The notes below the pieces were generated by a model. The model searched no databases, was not told the origin of the DNA, and saw only the letters and a program-made list of their open reading frames with translations. From positions 1-64,000 of the forward strand of contig NZ_JALKCV010000011.1 in the NCBI RefSeq assembly GCF_023634065.1: a DNA stretch of 64,000 nt. Direction: 5' to 3'. The translations under genes were made by a program, and so were the position numbers. Below are positions 26,053 to 35,766 of the stretch, piece by piece; position 1 is the first letter of the stretch; every line of letters starts with the position of its first letter. Origin of the DNA: Microbulbifer litoralis. Its GTDB lineage: Bacteria > Pseudomonadota > Gammaproteobacteria > Pseudomonadales > Cellvibrionaceae.

Positions 26053-28605
26053 CTAGAATTCTTCGTCCATCGCCTGGCGGCCGAGCAGTTGCGGGTTCTG
26101 CAGGTGCTCGAAATAGCGATCACTGACGGCCACGGCAAACTGGATCAACAGATCGCGCACCTCCGCGACAAACTGGTCCAGCAGCGCGTGGCGCCCGTCC
26201 GCCGCCGGCCGCGCCAGCTGCCCGGCAGCGCCTCGCTCCACCCGCGCCAGCGCCTCCCGCAACAGGTCCCGCGCCCGCGCCGCGCCGGTGTCGCCGTGCC
26301 CCCCGGGCAACTGCGCCAGGTCCGACTGCAGGCAGTGCAGCTGGTAGGCCAGCGCGCGCGGATTCCCGCCATCGAACAGCAACAGCGCCAGGGTGTCGCG
26401 CAGACACAACTGGGTACGGTAGTGCTGCCGGTATGTGATCAGCGCCTCGACACTGAGCAGTACCGACTCCAACAACAGGGCCCGGTCCAGTGGTTCCGCG
26501 GGTGCCACGCAGGTGCGCTGGATCAGCGTCAGCGTCTCCTGGGCCCGCTCCAGGCGTTTGCCCATATCCAGGAAGTACCAGCCTGTATCCCGCATCATGC
26601 TCTCCTGCTCCAGGCCGGAAACCGCCAGCAGGCTGGTGACCAGCGCATTCAACGCCTCCTCCGGCGCCGTGGCCATATCCCCCGCCAGTGCCGCCGGCAG
26701 CGCCTCCAGCTGTCCGTGGAGATCGTTGACGATGCGGTGGCTGTCGGGGCTGAGCAGGTCCCTGACTTCCTCCGCCGCACCCAACAGCGACTGCAGGGTG
26801 GCGCTGATACTGCCGATCTTGCAGCGATCCAGCACCAGTTCGCGCAACTCGCCCTGCGGATGGCGCCACTGCCGGTCGTCGCCGGCAAAGCCCGGCAGGC
26901 AGCCGGTGGTATGGCTGAGAGCCGCCAGCAACTGGCGCATGCCGTCGCTGTGCGGCGCACTGTCACTGCCCAGCTGGATGAACACGGTGCGCAACAGCCG
27001 CGCCGTCATCTCCGTGCGCTCGCAGTAGCGCCCCATCCAGAAGAGGTTTTCCACCACCCGGCTGGGGGTGTGCACGGCGCGGCGCTCGCTCACCTCCGCC
27101 AGTGGCCGCGTGTGTTCGCGGGTATCGCCGGCCGCGGGCCTGTCGTCGGCGACCCAGGTATCCTTGGCCCGCAGCCCCGGCTCGCTGGTGACCACATAGG
27201 GACTGCCGCTGGTACCGATTCGCGACAGGCCGCCGGGCATCACCCGGTAGCCGCCGCCGTGCCCGGCCACCGCAAAACAGCGCAACACGGCGGGGCGCCC
27301 GACCAGGCCGCTGTCGGCCAGGGCCGGCAGCCGCGCCGGTGTCTGCAACTCCTGGGCGCAGTAGTGATGGGGCGCGGCGCGGATCTGCCGGCACAGTGCC
27401 TCGCGCTCCTCTTCGGACAACAGGTAGCCGTAGTAGCGGTCCCGCTGCGGCTTGCGGAACAGTCGCTTGACCACCAGTTGCGGCAGCCGCTCCATCACCC
27501 GCTGCAGGTCTGCCGGATCGCCGCACCAGTAGCTGGTCGCCGATTGCAGCAGCGGCGGCCGACCGAGGAAGTGGCGCGCGATACCGTCGAAGTATTTCAG
27601 CAGCGCCGGGTTCTCCAGTACACCGCTGCCAAGCGGGTTGGCGATGGCCACCCGCCCCCGGCGCGACGCGTCCAGCAGGCCGGGTACCCCCAGGGTGGAT
27701 TCATCGTTCAATTCCACCGGGTCGCAATGGTAGTCCACGACGTAGCGCAGCAGCACATCCATCCGGTCCAGCCCCCCCACCCCCTTCATGAACAGGCCGC
27801 CGTTGCGCAGCGCCAGGTCGGCGCCGCGCAACAGCGGGAATCCCAGGTAATTGGCCAGATAGGCGTGTTCGAAATAATCGCGGTCCCGCGGCCCCGACGT
27901 CAGCAGCCCGATCATCGGTGACCGCTCCGGCGGCGCCAGGGACTCCAGCGCCCGCCGCAGTGCGCGGAAGAAATCCGCCAGCGAGCGCACCCGCCGGGCG
28001 CCGAACAACTCCGGCATGACCCGCGCCATGGCGGCGCGGTTTTCCAGTGCGAAGCCCAGCCCCGCCGGCATCTGGGTCCGATCGCCGACCACCCGCCTGA
28101 CACCGTCCGGCGCCCGCATCAGGTCCGCCGCGTAAACGGTCAGCAACTGCCTGCCGTCAATGCCGATACCGTGGCAGGGGCGCAGGAAGTCGGCGTTGGC
28201 GTAGACCAGTTCGGGTGGAATCACGCCGTCGCGAACCAGGTGTTGGGGACCGTAGATATCCTTCAGCAACAGATCGAGAATCTGCGCCCGCTCCTCGAGA
28301 CCGGCCTCGAGCGTCCGCCACTCGGCACCGTCGATCAGTTGCGGAATCGGATCCAGCTCCCAGGTCTGTGCCGCCGGCGCGCCGGCCGGTCCGGTCAGCA
28401 TGTAACTGGCACCGTCGTCGCGCAGCACCCGCTGCAGCTTGCGCAGCCGTTCGTCCAGCTCGGCGGCACTCAGTCGCGCGAAATGGCCCAGCAGGTGAGA
28501 CCAGCCGGGATCGAGCCCACCGTCGCGCGCCCGCAGCTCGTCGAAAATATCCGCGGGACAGCGGTAGCCGGCGAGGAAGCGCTCCAGCAGCGGATCGTCA
28601 CTCAT
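26053..28605 (-). CDS. Circularly permuted ATP-grasp fused to alpha-E domain
   Basis: An 850-residue fusion. Residues ~1-500 resemble the circularly permuted type 2 ATP-grasp (DUF404/DUF407) found at full length at 32710-34164; residues ~525-850 are an alpha-helical alpha-E (DUF403) domain (VVENLFWMGRYCERTEMTAR onward). The ATP-grasp half lacks the glycine-rich NESGGYGM segment of its paralogue and has VVKRLFRKPQRDRYYGYL instead, so its activity may be altered or lost. It overlaps the upstream DUF2126 gene by 8 bp, indicating coupled translation. Together the family is predicted to make a peptide-like modification. Confidence 0.85.
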   Translation of the reverse strand: MSDDPLLERFLAGYRCPADIFDELRARDGGLDPGWSHLLGHFARLSAAELDERLRKLQRVLRDDGASYMLTGPAGAPAAQTWELDPIPQLIDGAEWRTLEAGLEERAQILDLLLKDIYGPQHLVRDGVIPPELVYANADFLRPCHGIGIDGRQLLTVYAADLMRAPDGVRRVVGDRTQMPAGLGFALENRAAMARVMPELFGARRVRSLADFFRALRRALESLAPPERSPMIGLLTSGPRDRDYFEHAYLANYLGFPLLRGADLALRNGGLFMKGVGGLDRMDVLLRYVVDYHCDPVELNDESTLGVPGLLDASRRGRVAIANPLGSGVLENPALLKYFDGIARHFLGRPPLLQSATSYWCGDPADLQRVMERLPQLVVKRLFRKPQRDRYYGYLLSEEEREALCRQIRAAPHHYCAQELQTPARLPALADSGLVGRPAVLRCFAVAGHGGGYRVMPGGLSRIGTSGSPYVVTSEPGLRAKDTWVADDRPAAGDTREHTRPLAEVSERRAVHTPSRVVENLFWMGRYCERTEMTARLLRTVFIQLGSDSAPHSDGMRQLLAALSHTTGCLPGFAGDDRQWRHPQGELRELVLDRCKIGSISATLQSLLGAAEEVRDLLSPDSHRIVNDLHGQLEALPAALAGDMATAPEEALNALVTSLLAVSGLEQESMMRDTGWYFLDMGKRLERAQETLTLIQRTCVAPAEPLDRALLLESVLLSVEALITYRQHYRTQLCLRDTLALLLFDGGNPRALAYQLHCLQSDLAQLPGGHGDTGAARARDLLREALARVERGAAGQLARPAADGRHALLDQFVAEVRDLLIQFAVAVSDRYFEHLQNPQLLGRQAMDEEF

Positions 28606-31600
28606 CGTCAGCGCCTCGACTCAGCGGCGGCCTTCGGCGCAGGTCCAGGGTGTAGGGGTATTCGTCATCGATCTCCTCCGGCGGCGGCAAATTCTCCGCC
28701 ACACCGGGAGTATGGCCGAATTTCTGCAGGCGCTGCGCGCGGCGCGCCTCGGCCTCCAGGCCGTTGACCGGCGGCGCCTGGCAGCGGCGCCCGGATGGAT
28801 AGCAGGAATGGAAGGTGCAGCCGCCGATCGCGCGACCGCTCCAGGTGTCCACCAGGTCGAACACCAGCGGCGTGTGGACACGGATTTCCGGATGCAGGCT
28901 GTCGGCCAGGCTGTGGGCGCGGTAGCGCACGCCCGCCACCCGCTCGTCGCCGCGACCCGTGGCCCGCAGCGGTACCCGGCGGCCGTTACAGGCCAGCAGG
29001 TAGCGGTCGCCGCCGGCGCCGGTCAGCCGCACCTGCAGCCGCTCCATGGAGGAATCCACCGGCCGCGCGCTGGCGCCACTGTGTACCGATTCGCCCAGCA
29101 CCTGCCAGGGCTCGATGGCCCAGCGCAGCTCCAGGCTCAGATCGCCCAGCTGCACCTCGCCGAAGCGCGGAAAACGGAATGCCATAAACGGCCGCAGCCA
29201 CTGTGGGTCAAAGTGGTAACCCGCATCGTTGAGCTCCCCGCAGAGTTCGCACAGGTCGCGCCAGACAAAATGCGGCAGCAGGAAACGGTCCTGCAGTTGC
29301 GTGCCCCAGCGCACCAGCCTCCCCTGCAGCGGGCGGCGCCAGAAATGGGCCACCAGGCAGCGCAGCAGCAACAGCTGTACCAGCGCCATACGCGGGTGCG
29401 GCGGCATTTCAAAACCGCGCAATTCGAGGACGCCGAGCCGGCCGCCCTCGGCCCCCGCTTCCGACGGGTAGAGTTTGTCGACACAGAATTCCGAGCGGTG
29501 GCGGCTGCCGGTGATATCCACGAACAGGTGGCGCAGGGCCCGGTCCAGCTGTTCCGGTGCCATCCCCGGCCGCAGTTGCCGGAAGGCGATCTCCAGTTCG
29601 TAGAGCGCTTCGTCGCGCCCCTGGTCGACCCGCGGCGCCTGCGATGTGGGGCCGACAAACAGGCCGGAGAAAACATAGGACAGCGACGGGTGCCGCTGCC
29701 AGCAGGTCACCAGGCTGCGCAGCAGGTCCGGCCGCCGCAACAGCGGGCTGTCCGCCACCGTGGCGCCGCCGAGCGCGATATGGTTGCCGCCGCCGCTGCC
29801 CACCTGGCGGCCATCCGACAGGAACTTGTACGGACTCAGCCGCAGTTGCCGCGCCTCCTCGAACAGCGCGCCGGTGTTGTCGACGATTTCCCGCCAGTTG
29901 GCGGCGGGCTGGATATTGACTTCCAGCACGCCCGGGTCCGGCGTCAGCAACAGGCGTTGCAGGCGCGGGTCCCGCGGCGGCCCGTAGCCCTGCAATACCA
30001 CCGGCCGTCGTTCCGCCGCGGCAACCCTCTCTATCGCCGCGACCAGCTCTATCCAGGCATCCAGCGCCTGGAGCGGCGGCAGGAAGACGTGGAGACAGCC
30101 GCGCACGGCCTGCACCGCCAGCGCCGTGCGCACCGGTTCACGCCCGTCGCCACCGCCCGGCAGTGCCGCGAGTGGCAGGCGCAGCCCCAGCGGCGCGTCG
30201 CCGAGCAGCAATGTCAGGCGCCCGTTGCGCAACCGCCAGCGTTCGGTGCGCCAGCTGTCGCCCCGCCGGCAGTGGGACAGCGGCAACACGAAACCGGCCG
30301 GCTCGCCGGTATCCAGTTGCAGGTGGCGGGCCAGCTGGCGCAGCTTTCGATCGTCACTTTCGGACAGTTTTTCCGGGTCCAGGTCGACCGGCAGTTGCCG
30401 CCGTTTCCAGTCGATCAGCGCGCGGTCTTCAAAGGCGGGCAGGATACAGGCCACCTCCAGTTCCAATTCGGCGCCCAGCGCCTGCAAAAAGCGTTGCGCA
30501 TCGCCATTGCCGGAACCGTAATCCCGCCGTGGATCGGCAAGGAGGTTTTCATCCCGCCACAGCGGCTCGCCATTTTTCAGCCAGTAACAGCCCAGCGCCC
30601 AGCGCGGTGCCTCCTCACCCGGGTAGGATTTGCCGTGGCCGTGCTGGCGGACGGCGCCGGGAGCGAAGCGGCGCTGCAGGCGCAGCAGCAGCTCGCGCGC
30701 CAGCGACAGCTTTTCGTCCCCGGCGGCCTCGGTATTCCACTGCGGGTGCGCGCGGTCGTCGGCGGACACGAAGGTGGGCTCTCCGCCCATGGTCAGGCGC
30801 ACGTCCTGCGCCTGCAGGTCCCGCTCGATCCGCTCGCCCAGGGCGTCGATCGCCAGCCACTGTTCCTCGCTGTAGGGCCGGGTGACCCGCGGCGTGTCGC
30901 GCAACCGCTCGATGCTGTTGCAGTAACGGAACGTCACCTCGCAGGGCTCGGTGGAACCGGTGACGGGCGCAGCCGATTCCGGTGACGGGGTACAGGCCAG
31001 CGGGATATGGGCCTCGCCGGCCAGCAGGCCGGAAGTGGGATCCAGCCCCACCCAGCCGGCTCCGGGCACGAACACCTCGGCCCAGGCGTGCAGGTCGGTA
31101 AAATCTTTTGCCGGGGCACCGGGCTCCGGCTCGTCCGCGGCCAGCTGGACCAGGTAACCGGAGGCAAAGCGCGCGGCCAGCCCCAGATGGCGCAGCAACT
31201 GGACCAGTAGCCAGGCGCTGTCGCGGCAGGAACCGGTGCGCTGGAGCAGGGTTTCCTCGCCATCCTGCACACCGGCATCCATACGCTGGCAGTAGCGGAT
31301 ATCGCTGTACAGCCGCTGGTTCAACGCCACCAGGAATTCGACCAGTGGCTGCCGGTGCCGGTCCAGGCCGTGCAGGTACTGCCGCAGCAGCGGGCCCCGC
31401 TCGCGGATTTCCAGGTAGGGCGCCAAGTCCCGGGCCAGTGCTTCGGGATAGGAAAACGGAAACTGCTCGGCGTAGGGTTCGATAAAGAAATCAAACGGAT
31501 TGATCGCCTCCACTTCGGCAATCACTTCCACATTCACCTTCAACCGCTCGGTCTTTTCCGCAAAGACCACCCGCGCCTGGTAATTGCCGAAAGGGTCCTG

Positions 31601-31765
31601 TTGCCAGTTGATGCAATGTTCCGCGGGTTCGATGCGCAGCGTGTAGGCCGACACCGGTGTGCGAGCGTGGGGCGTCGGCCGCAGGCGCAGGGTGTGCGGG
31701 GCGAGGGTCACGGCGCGGTCAAAGCGGTACTCGGTGGTGTGTCGCAACGCGACGCGCGTGGTCAT
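28598..31765 (-). CDS. Transglutaminase-like protein with C-terminal DUF2126
   Basis: A 1055-residue protein. An N-terminal bacterial transglutaminase beta domain (LRHTTEYRFDRAVTLAPHTL) leads to a papain-like core with Cys in RTGSCRDSAWLLV (~175), His in DLHAWAEVFVPG and Asp in GLDPTSGLL. A long C-terminal DUF2126 domain fills the rest (e.g. TMGGEPTFVSADDRAHPQWN, GSGGGNHIALGGATVADSPL). The ATG at 31765 overlaps the stop of the alpha-E gene (ATGA). The open frame extends further upstream, but that part is a shadow of the alpha-E gene. DUF2126 has no established biochemical function. Confidence 0.88.
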   Translation of the reverse strand: MTTRVALRHTTEYRFDRAVTLAPHTLRLRPTPHARTPVSAYTLRIEPAEHCINWQQDPFGNYQARVVFAEKTERLKVNVEVIAEVEAINPFDFFIEPYAEQFPFSYPEALARDLAPYLEIRERGPLLRQYLHGLDRHRQPLVEFLVALNQRLYSDIRYCQRMDAGVQDGEETLLQRTGSCRDSAWLLVQLLRHLGLAARFASGYLVQLAADEPEPGAPAKDFTDLHAWAEVFVPGAGWVGLDPTSGLLAGEAHIPLACTPSPESAAPVTGSTEPCEVTFRYCNSIERLRDTPRVTRPYSEEQWLAIDALGERIERDLQAQDVRLTMGGEPTFVSADDRAHPQWNTEAAGDEKLSLARELLLRLQRRFAPGAVRQHGHGKSYPGEEAPRWALGCYWLKNGEPLWRDENLLADPRRDYGSGNGDAQRFLQALGAELELEVACILPAFEDRALIDWKRRQLPVDLDPEKLSESDDRKLRQLARHLQLDTGEPAGFVLPLSHCRRGDSWRTERWRLRNGRLTLLLGDAPLGLRLPLAALPGGGDGREPVRTALAVQAVRGCLHVFLPPLQALDAWIELVAAIERVAAAERRPVVLQGYGPPRDPRLQRLLLTPDPGVLEVNIQPAANWREIVDNTGALFEEARQLRLSPYKFLSDGRQVGSGGGNHIALGGATVADSPLLRRPDLLRSLVTCWQRHPSLSYVFSGLFVGPTSQAPRVDQGRDEALYELEIAFRQLRPGMAPEQLDRALRHLFVDITGSRHRSEFCVDKLYPSEAGAEGGRLGVLELRGFEMPPHPRMALVQLLLLRCLVAHFWRRPLQGRLVRWGTQLQDRFLLPHFVWRDLCELCGELNDAGYHFDPQWLRPFMAFRFPRFGEVQLGDLSLELRWAIEPWQVLGESVHSGASARPVDSSMERLQVRLTGAGGDRYLLACNGRRVPLRATGRGDERVAGVRYRAHSLADSLHPEIRVHTPLVFDLVDTWSGRAIGGCTFHSCYPSGRRCQAPPVNGLEAEARRAQRLQKFGHTPGVAENLPPPEEIDDEYPYTLDLRRRPPLSRGADDE

Positions 31766-32709
31766 GTGTCGCCCGGCTGTTCCAGGGCAAACCAGTTGTG
31801 GCTGAATGCCCGGTGGAAATCCGCCAGCTGCAGCTGCAGCGAGTTGAGATAGTCGCGCAGGTCGTGCTCCAGTTTTTCCTCGTCCAGTTCCGCGAAAATC
31901 TGTTTGCGCTCGCATTTCAGCAGTTTGAGCACGCGGCGCTGGCGCGGCAGTGCGCCCGCCGCGTCGATCATCTGGTCGATGCAGTGGGCCACCGAGCGCG
32001 GAAACAGTTCGTCTTCCAACAGGAAGCGCACCACCAGCCGGCTGCGCACCGGTCCCTTGATCACGCGCCGGTAGGGCTGGTAGGCGCTGGCGGAGCGCAG
32101 CACATTGCCGCAGACGATCTGCACCAGGTTCAGCGGTTCCTCCCGGCCCGGGTGCTCCTGCAGCATGGAGGCGCCGGCATCGAGAAGGCGCGAGGTCATG
32201 TCCGCCCGCTCCAGGTTGCGCCCCAGGCGGAAAAACTCCCAACCCGCGTCGCGGCGCATGGTGGTATCCAGCAGTCCACTCAACTGCTGGCAGCAGCGGA
32301 TGATACCGTCCAGGTATTCGTAGCGGTCGCCGCGTCGCAAGCCCTCGTCCAGGCGGCTGGTGGCGAAGAGGGTGGATTCGTTGGCCTGCTCCCAGGCTTC
32401 CGCCGGCAGCGCATCGCGGGTGGTGCGGATATTTTCGCGGATCATTTTCAGCGAGGTGAGCACCGAGCCGCTGAAGTCCGGATCGGCCAACAGGAACCTG
32501 ATCACGTTGCGCTCGTCGCGTCTCTTGAATTTCTGCCCGAACAACTGCTCCGCGCTGTTGAGCGTCACCAGGTTGTACCAGCCGATATCTACCCCGCCGG
32601 GCAGGTCCAGCAGCATTTTCGAATAGACGTTGACCAGGCGCGCGGTATTTTCCGCCCGCTCCAGGTAGCGCGCAGTCCAGTAGATCCGCTCGGCGACCCG
32701 CGACAGCAT
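31762..32709 (-). CDS. Alpha-E domain protein (DUF403)
   Basis: A 315-residue all-helical protein starting MLSRVAERIYWTARYLERAE, the family signature with conserved Glu and Arg. It further has DAGWEFFRLGRNLERADMTS, a repeat of the same motif. Alpha-E proteins occur next to circularly permuted ATP-grasp and transglutaminase proteins in many bacteria, including mycobacteria, and their function is unproven. The start directly abuts the stop of the ATP-grasp gene, and the end overlaps the DUF2126 gene by 4 bp, so the three are tightly co-translated. Confidence 0.88.
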   Translation of the reverse strand: MLSRVAERIYWTARYLERAENTARLVNVYSKMLLDLPGGVDIGWYNLVTLNSAEQLFGQKFKRRDERNVIRFLLADPDFSGSVLTSLKMIRENIRTTRDALPAEAWEQANESTLFATSRLDEGLRRGDRYEYLDGIIRCCQQLSGLLDTTMRRDAGWEFFRLGRNLERADMTSRLLDAGASMLQEHPGREEPLNLVQIVCGNVLRSASAYQPYRRVIKGPVRSRLVVRFLLEDELFPRSVAHCIDQMIDAAGALPRQRRVLKLLKCERKQIFAELDEEKLEHDLRDYLNSLQLQLADFHRAFSHNWFALEQPGDT

Positions 32710-34164
32710 TCAATCCCCCTTCCGGTCGACGATCCAGGTATCCTTGCTGCCACCGCCCTGGGAGGAATTCACCACCAGGGAGCCCTTGCACATCGCCACG
32801 CGGGTGAGGCCGCCGGTGGTCACCTCCAGGTCGAGCCCCTGCAATACAAACGGGCGCAGGTCCAGGTGGCGCGGTTCCACCTTGCCGCGGTCGGTCACCG
32901 TCGGCGCCGTCGACAGGCTGATGGTGGGCTGGGCGATGTAGTTGCGCGGATTCTTCCTGATGCGCGCAGCGAACTCGCGGCGTTCCTTTTCCGTGGCATG
33001 GGGGCCGATCAACATGCCGTAGCCGCCGGATTCATTGGCCGGCTTGATCACCAGACTGTCGATATTTTTCAGCACGTGCTCCCGCTGCTTGGGGTCATCG
33101 CAGAGATAGGTCTGGACATTTTCGAGGATCGGGTCCTGATCCAGGTAGTACTTGATGATGTCCGGTACGAAGGCGTAGACCACCTTGTCATCCGCCACAC
33201 CGGCGCCGGGTGCGTTGGCCAGCGCCACATTGCCCGCCTTCCAGGCGCGCATCAGGCCGGGCACGCCCAGCACCGAATCCCTGCGGAACACTTCCGGGTC
33301 CAGGAACAGGTCATCGATGCGGCGATAGATCACATCCACCTGCTCCAGGCCATCGATGGTGCGCATGTAGACGCAGTCGTTCTCGCCCACCAGCAGATCA
33401 CTGCCCTCCACCAGCTCGGCACCCAGTTGCTGGGCGAGAAAGGCGTGCTCGAAATAGGCGGAGTTGAAAATTCCCGGCGTCAGCACCGCCATCACCGGCT
33501 CGCGCTGGTGACGCGGTGAGATCGCAGCGAGGGTGTCGTAGAGTTTGTCCGGGTAGTCGTCCACCGGCAGTATGCGGTAGGAATCGAACATCTCCGGCAG
33601 CACCCGCTTGGTAATGGCGCGATTCTCGAGCATATAGGAAACCCCGGACGGCACCCGCAGGTTGTCCTCCAGTACATAGAAGCGACCGTCGCGGTCGCGG
33701 ATCAGGTCGGTGCCACAGATATGGGCCCAGACACCGCAGGGCGGCGAGAATCCCACACACTCGGGGCGGAAGTTCTGAGACTCATCGAGGATGTGCCGCG
33801 GCAACACTTTGTCGCGGACGATTTTCTGTTCGTGGTAGAGATCGTCGATAAACAGGTTCAGGGCCTGCAGCCGCTGCTTGAGCCCGGCGGCGGCCACATC
33901 CCAGAGCTTCTTGTCGATGACCCGCGGGACTATATCGAACGGCCAGCAACGATCGATATTGCCCTCGTCGGTATAGACGGTAAAGCTGACTCCCATTTCC
34001 TGGATGGTGGCCTCGGCGGTGATACGCCGCGCCTCCATCTCGTCCGCGGTCAGCGAGCCCAGGTAACTCACCAGCCGCCGCGCCGGCGCGCGCGGGTGAC
34101 CCGGCGTGCTGATCAGTTCGTCGTAGAAGTCACCCGGGTTGTATTGCTTCCAGTCGATCGTCAT
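32710..34164 (-). CDS. Circularly permuted ATP-grasp type 2 protein
   Basis: A 484-residue protein and first gene of the operon. It has the family segments TPGIFNSAYFEHAFLAQQLG, VIYRRIDDLFLDPEVFR, LVIKPANESGGYGMLIGPHA (nucleotide-binding Gly-rich part) and VNSSQGGGSKDTWIVDRKGD at the end. Proteins of this group are predicted carboxylate-amine ligases that join an amino compound to a carboxylate with ATP hydrolysis. It starts at ATG 34164 (MTIDWKQYNPGDFYDELIS). The 318-bp gap before the divergent sigma gene presumably carries its promoter. Confidence 0.9.
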   Translation of the reverse strand: MTIDWKQYNPGDFYDELISTPGHPRAPARRLVSYLGSLTADEMEARRITAEATIQEMGVSFTVYTDEGNIDRCWPFDIVPRVIDKKLWDVAAAGLKQRLQALNLFIDDLYHEQKIVRDKVLPRHILDESQNFRPECVGFSPPCGVWAHICGTDLIRDRDGRFYVLEDNLRVPSGVSYMLENRAITKRVLPEMFDSYRILPVDDYPDKLYDTLAAISPRHQREPVMAVLTPGIFNSAYFEHAFLAQQLGAELVEGSDLLVGENDCVYMRTIDGLEQVDVIYRRIDDLFLDPEVFRRDSVLGVPGLMRAWKAGNVALANAPGAGVADDKVVYAFVPDIIKYYLDQDPILENVQTYLCDDPKQREHVLKNIDSLVIKPANESGGYGMLIGPHATEKERREFAARIRKNPRNYIAQPTISLSTAPTVTDRGKVEPRHLDLRPFVLQGLDLEVTTGGLTRVAMCKGSLVVNSSQGGGSKDTWIVDRKGD

Positions 34165-34482
34165 AAACCTCCTGCCCGGGTACTAATAAGAATCGGGAGA
34201 AATAAAGAATCCCCCTCTGGCAACCAAAAGACATGGCCTGGCGCACTATCACCCAGCCAGACAGCGCTGGCGCGATCGCCCGCAGCGGCATTCCCCCTCA
34301 AAACGGCGCCCACTTAATTCAGCATAGAAAAGCCGTATTTTTTCGCTACCGGCGAAAACCCCCGGGTCATGATTATTCCGGCGCAAATTTCCACATTTCA
34401 TCTATATTCAAAAATGAAACACACGCCAGTGGCCACCGATGGCCGCGGGCGCGGTAATCCAGCCAACAGAAGGTGTACGCAC
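34165..34482. other. Divergent intergenic region between ATP-grasp operon and sigma factor
   Basis: No gene seen. The part from about 34310 to 34420 is AT-richer (CTTAATTCAGCATAG, CATCTATATTCAAAAATG) and is the likely site of promoters for both directions. An in-frame ATG at 34414 could be an alternative start of the sigma factor gene, but has no Shine-Dalgarno. Confidence 0.5.
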
Positions 34483-35637
34483 TTGTCCCGAGAACACATC
34501 TACTCAAGGGATGAAGCATGGCTGAAGGAAACAGGCGAACCACTCACCGGCGACATTCCCACCGAGGAAGCTGCCGGTGCAGTACAACCCACCGAAACCG
34601 AGGCAGATAACGCCGACACGTCGGCTGCCGACGAAAACGCCTCGGATACCGGCAGCACGCCGATGCAGAGCTACCTGCGGCATCTGTACCGGCTGGAACT
34701 GCTGACTCCAGAGGAGGAAAACACCACCACCTGCCTGCTGCGGGAGCTGGAGGACAAACTGATTGCACTGCTGCAGAAACGCGGGGTCGAACTGGTGCAA
34801 CTGCGCAGCGAGGGCGTGGAGCAACGCGGTAGCACCGGCGCCTACGATCACGGCCTGATCATCGCCCAAGCCGAACAACTGCTCGCCTCCGGGCAATTGC
34901 CCAAACGCGATCGCAGCGCACTGCAGAGCCTGTTGCGGCGCTTCCGCGCCAGCCGCAAGAAGCTGATCCAGTGCAACCTGCGCCTGGTGATCGCCATCGC
35001 CAAGCGTTTCCGCAACCCGGCGGTGCCGTTTATCGACCTGATACAGGAAGGCAACGTCGGCCTGATGAAGGCCATCGAGCGCTTCAAACCACAGATGGGC
35101 TACCGCTTTTCCACCTATGCCTACTGGTGGATACAGCAGGAGATACAGCTGGCACTGCGGCGCAACGACGACCTGGTGCGCCAGCCCGCCAATGTGCAGG
35201 ACGACCTGCGCGCGATCTACCGCGCCATCGCCGAGGTGCGCTCCGACGGCCTGTCGGCATCGGACGAAAACCTGGCCAGGCATACCGGGCTGGAGCTGGA
35301 GCGCATCCAGAGCCTGCTCAAACTGCCCGGCCCCACCGGCTCACTCGACGACCCGGTGGCGGACGACCAGAGCAGCACGCGGCTGGACTACGCGCCGGCG
35401 GACGAGCTCTACAACACCGATGAGCTGGTCACCAACCAGGAACTCGCCCAGCGACTGCGCGAGGCGGTGGCCCGACTGCCCCTGCGGCAGCGCACGGTGC
35501 TCAACCTGCGCTACGGGCTGGCCTCCGACCGCGACTGCTCCTTCCGCGTGATCGGCGAGCAACTGGGATTGAGCCAGGAGCGCGCGCGCCAGCTGCACTC
35601 GGATGCACTGCGACAACTGAAGCGCCAGTGGCGCTGA
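34483..35637 (+). CDS. Divergent sigma-70 family RNA polymerase sigma factor (group 2-like)
   Basis: About 384 residues from a TTG at 34483, preceded by AGAAGG; ATG 34414 would add 23 residues. An acidic N-terminal stretch of ~45 residues is followed by region 1.2 (TPMQSYLRHLYRLELLTPEE), region 2 (NLRLVIAIAKRFRNPAVPFI, DLIQEGNVGLMKAIERFKPQ, YRFSTYAYWWIQQEIQ), region 3, and region 4 (LPLRQRTVLNLRYGL, FRVIGEQLGLSQERARQLHS). It resembles RpoD/RpoS-type factors, but the -10-reading helix has WWIQQEIQLAL where housekeeping factors have WWIRQAITRAI. Promoter choice may therefore differ. Which regulon it controls is unknown. Confidence 0.85.
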   Translation: MSREHIYSRDEAWLKETGEPLTGDIPTEEAAGAVQPTETEADNADTSAADENASDTGSTPMQSYLRHLYRLELLTPEEENTTTCLLRELEDKLIALLQKRGVELVQLRSEGVEQRGSTGAYDHGLIIAQAEQLLASGQLPKRDRSALQSLLRRFRASRKKLIQCNLRLVIAIAKRFRNPAVPFIDLIQEGNVGLMKAIERFKPQMGYRFSTYAYWWIQQEIQLALRRNDDLVRQPANVQDDLRAIYRAIAEVRSDGLSASDENLARHTGLELERIQSLLKLPGPTGSLDDPVADDQSSTRLDYAPADELYNTDELVTNQELAQRLREAVARLPLRQRTVLNLRYGLASDRDCSFRVIGEQLGLSQERARQLHSDALRQLKRQWR

Positions 35638-35766
35638 CGGTGGGAAAACCGGTCACTGCGCCGCCGCTGCCCGGCGGCGGGGGCGCAGTGAGGGTAAATT
35701 GATATTGAACTTTCCGCAGGGCGCACTAGGCTTACCCGTTGATTTTGATGGATAAGCGAAAATTCG

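Noticed and set aside
31766..32791. N-terminal extension of the DUF2126 gene frame
   Set aside because: It overlaps the alpha-E gene in another frame, and the family start is at 31765.
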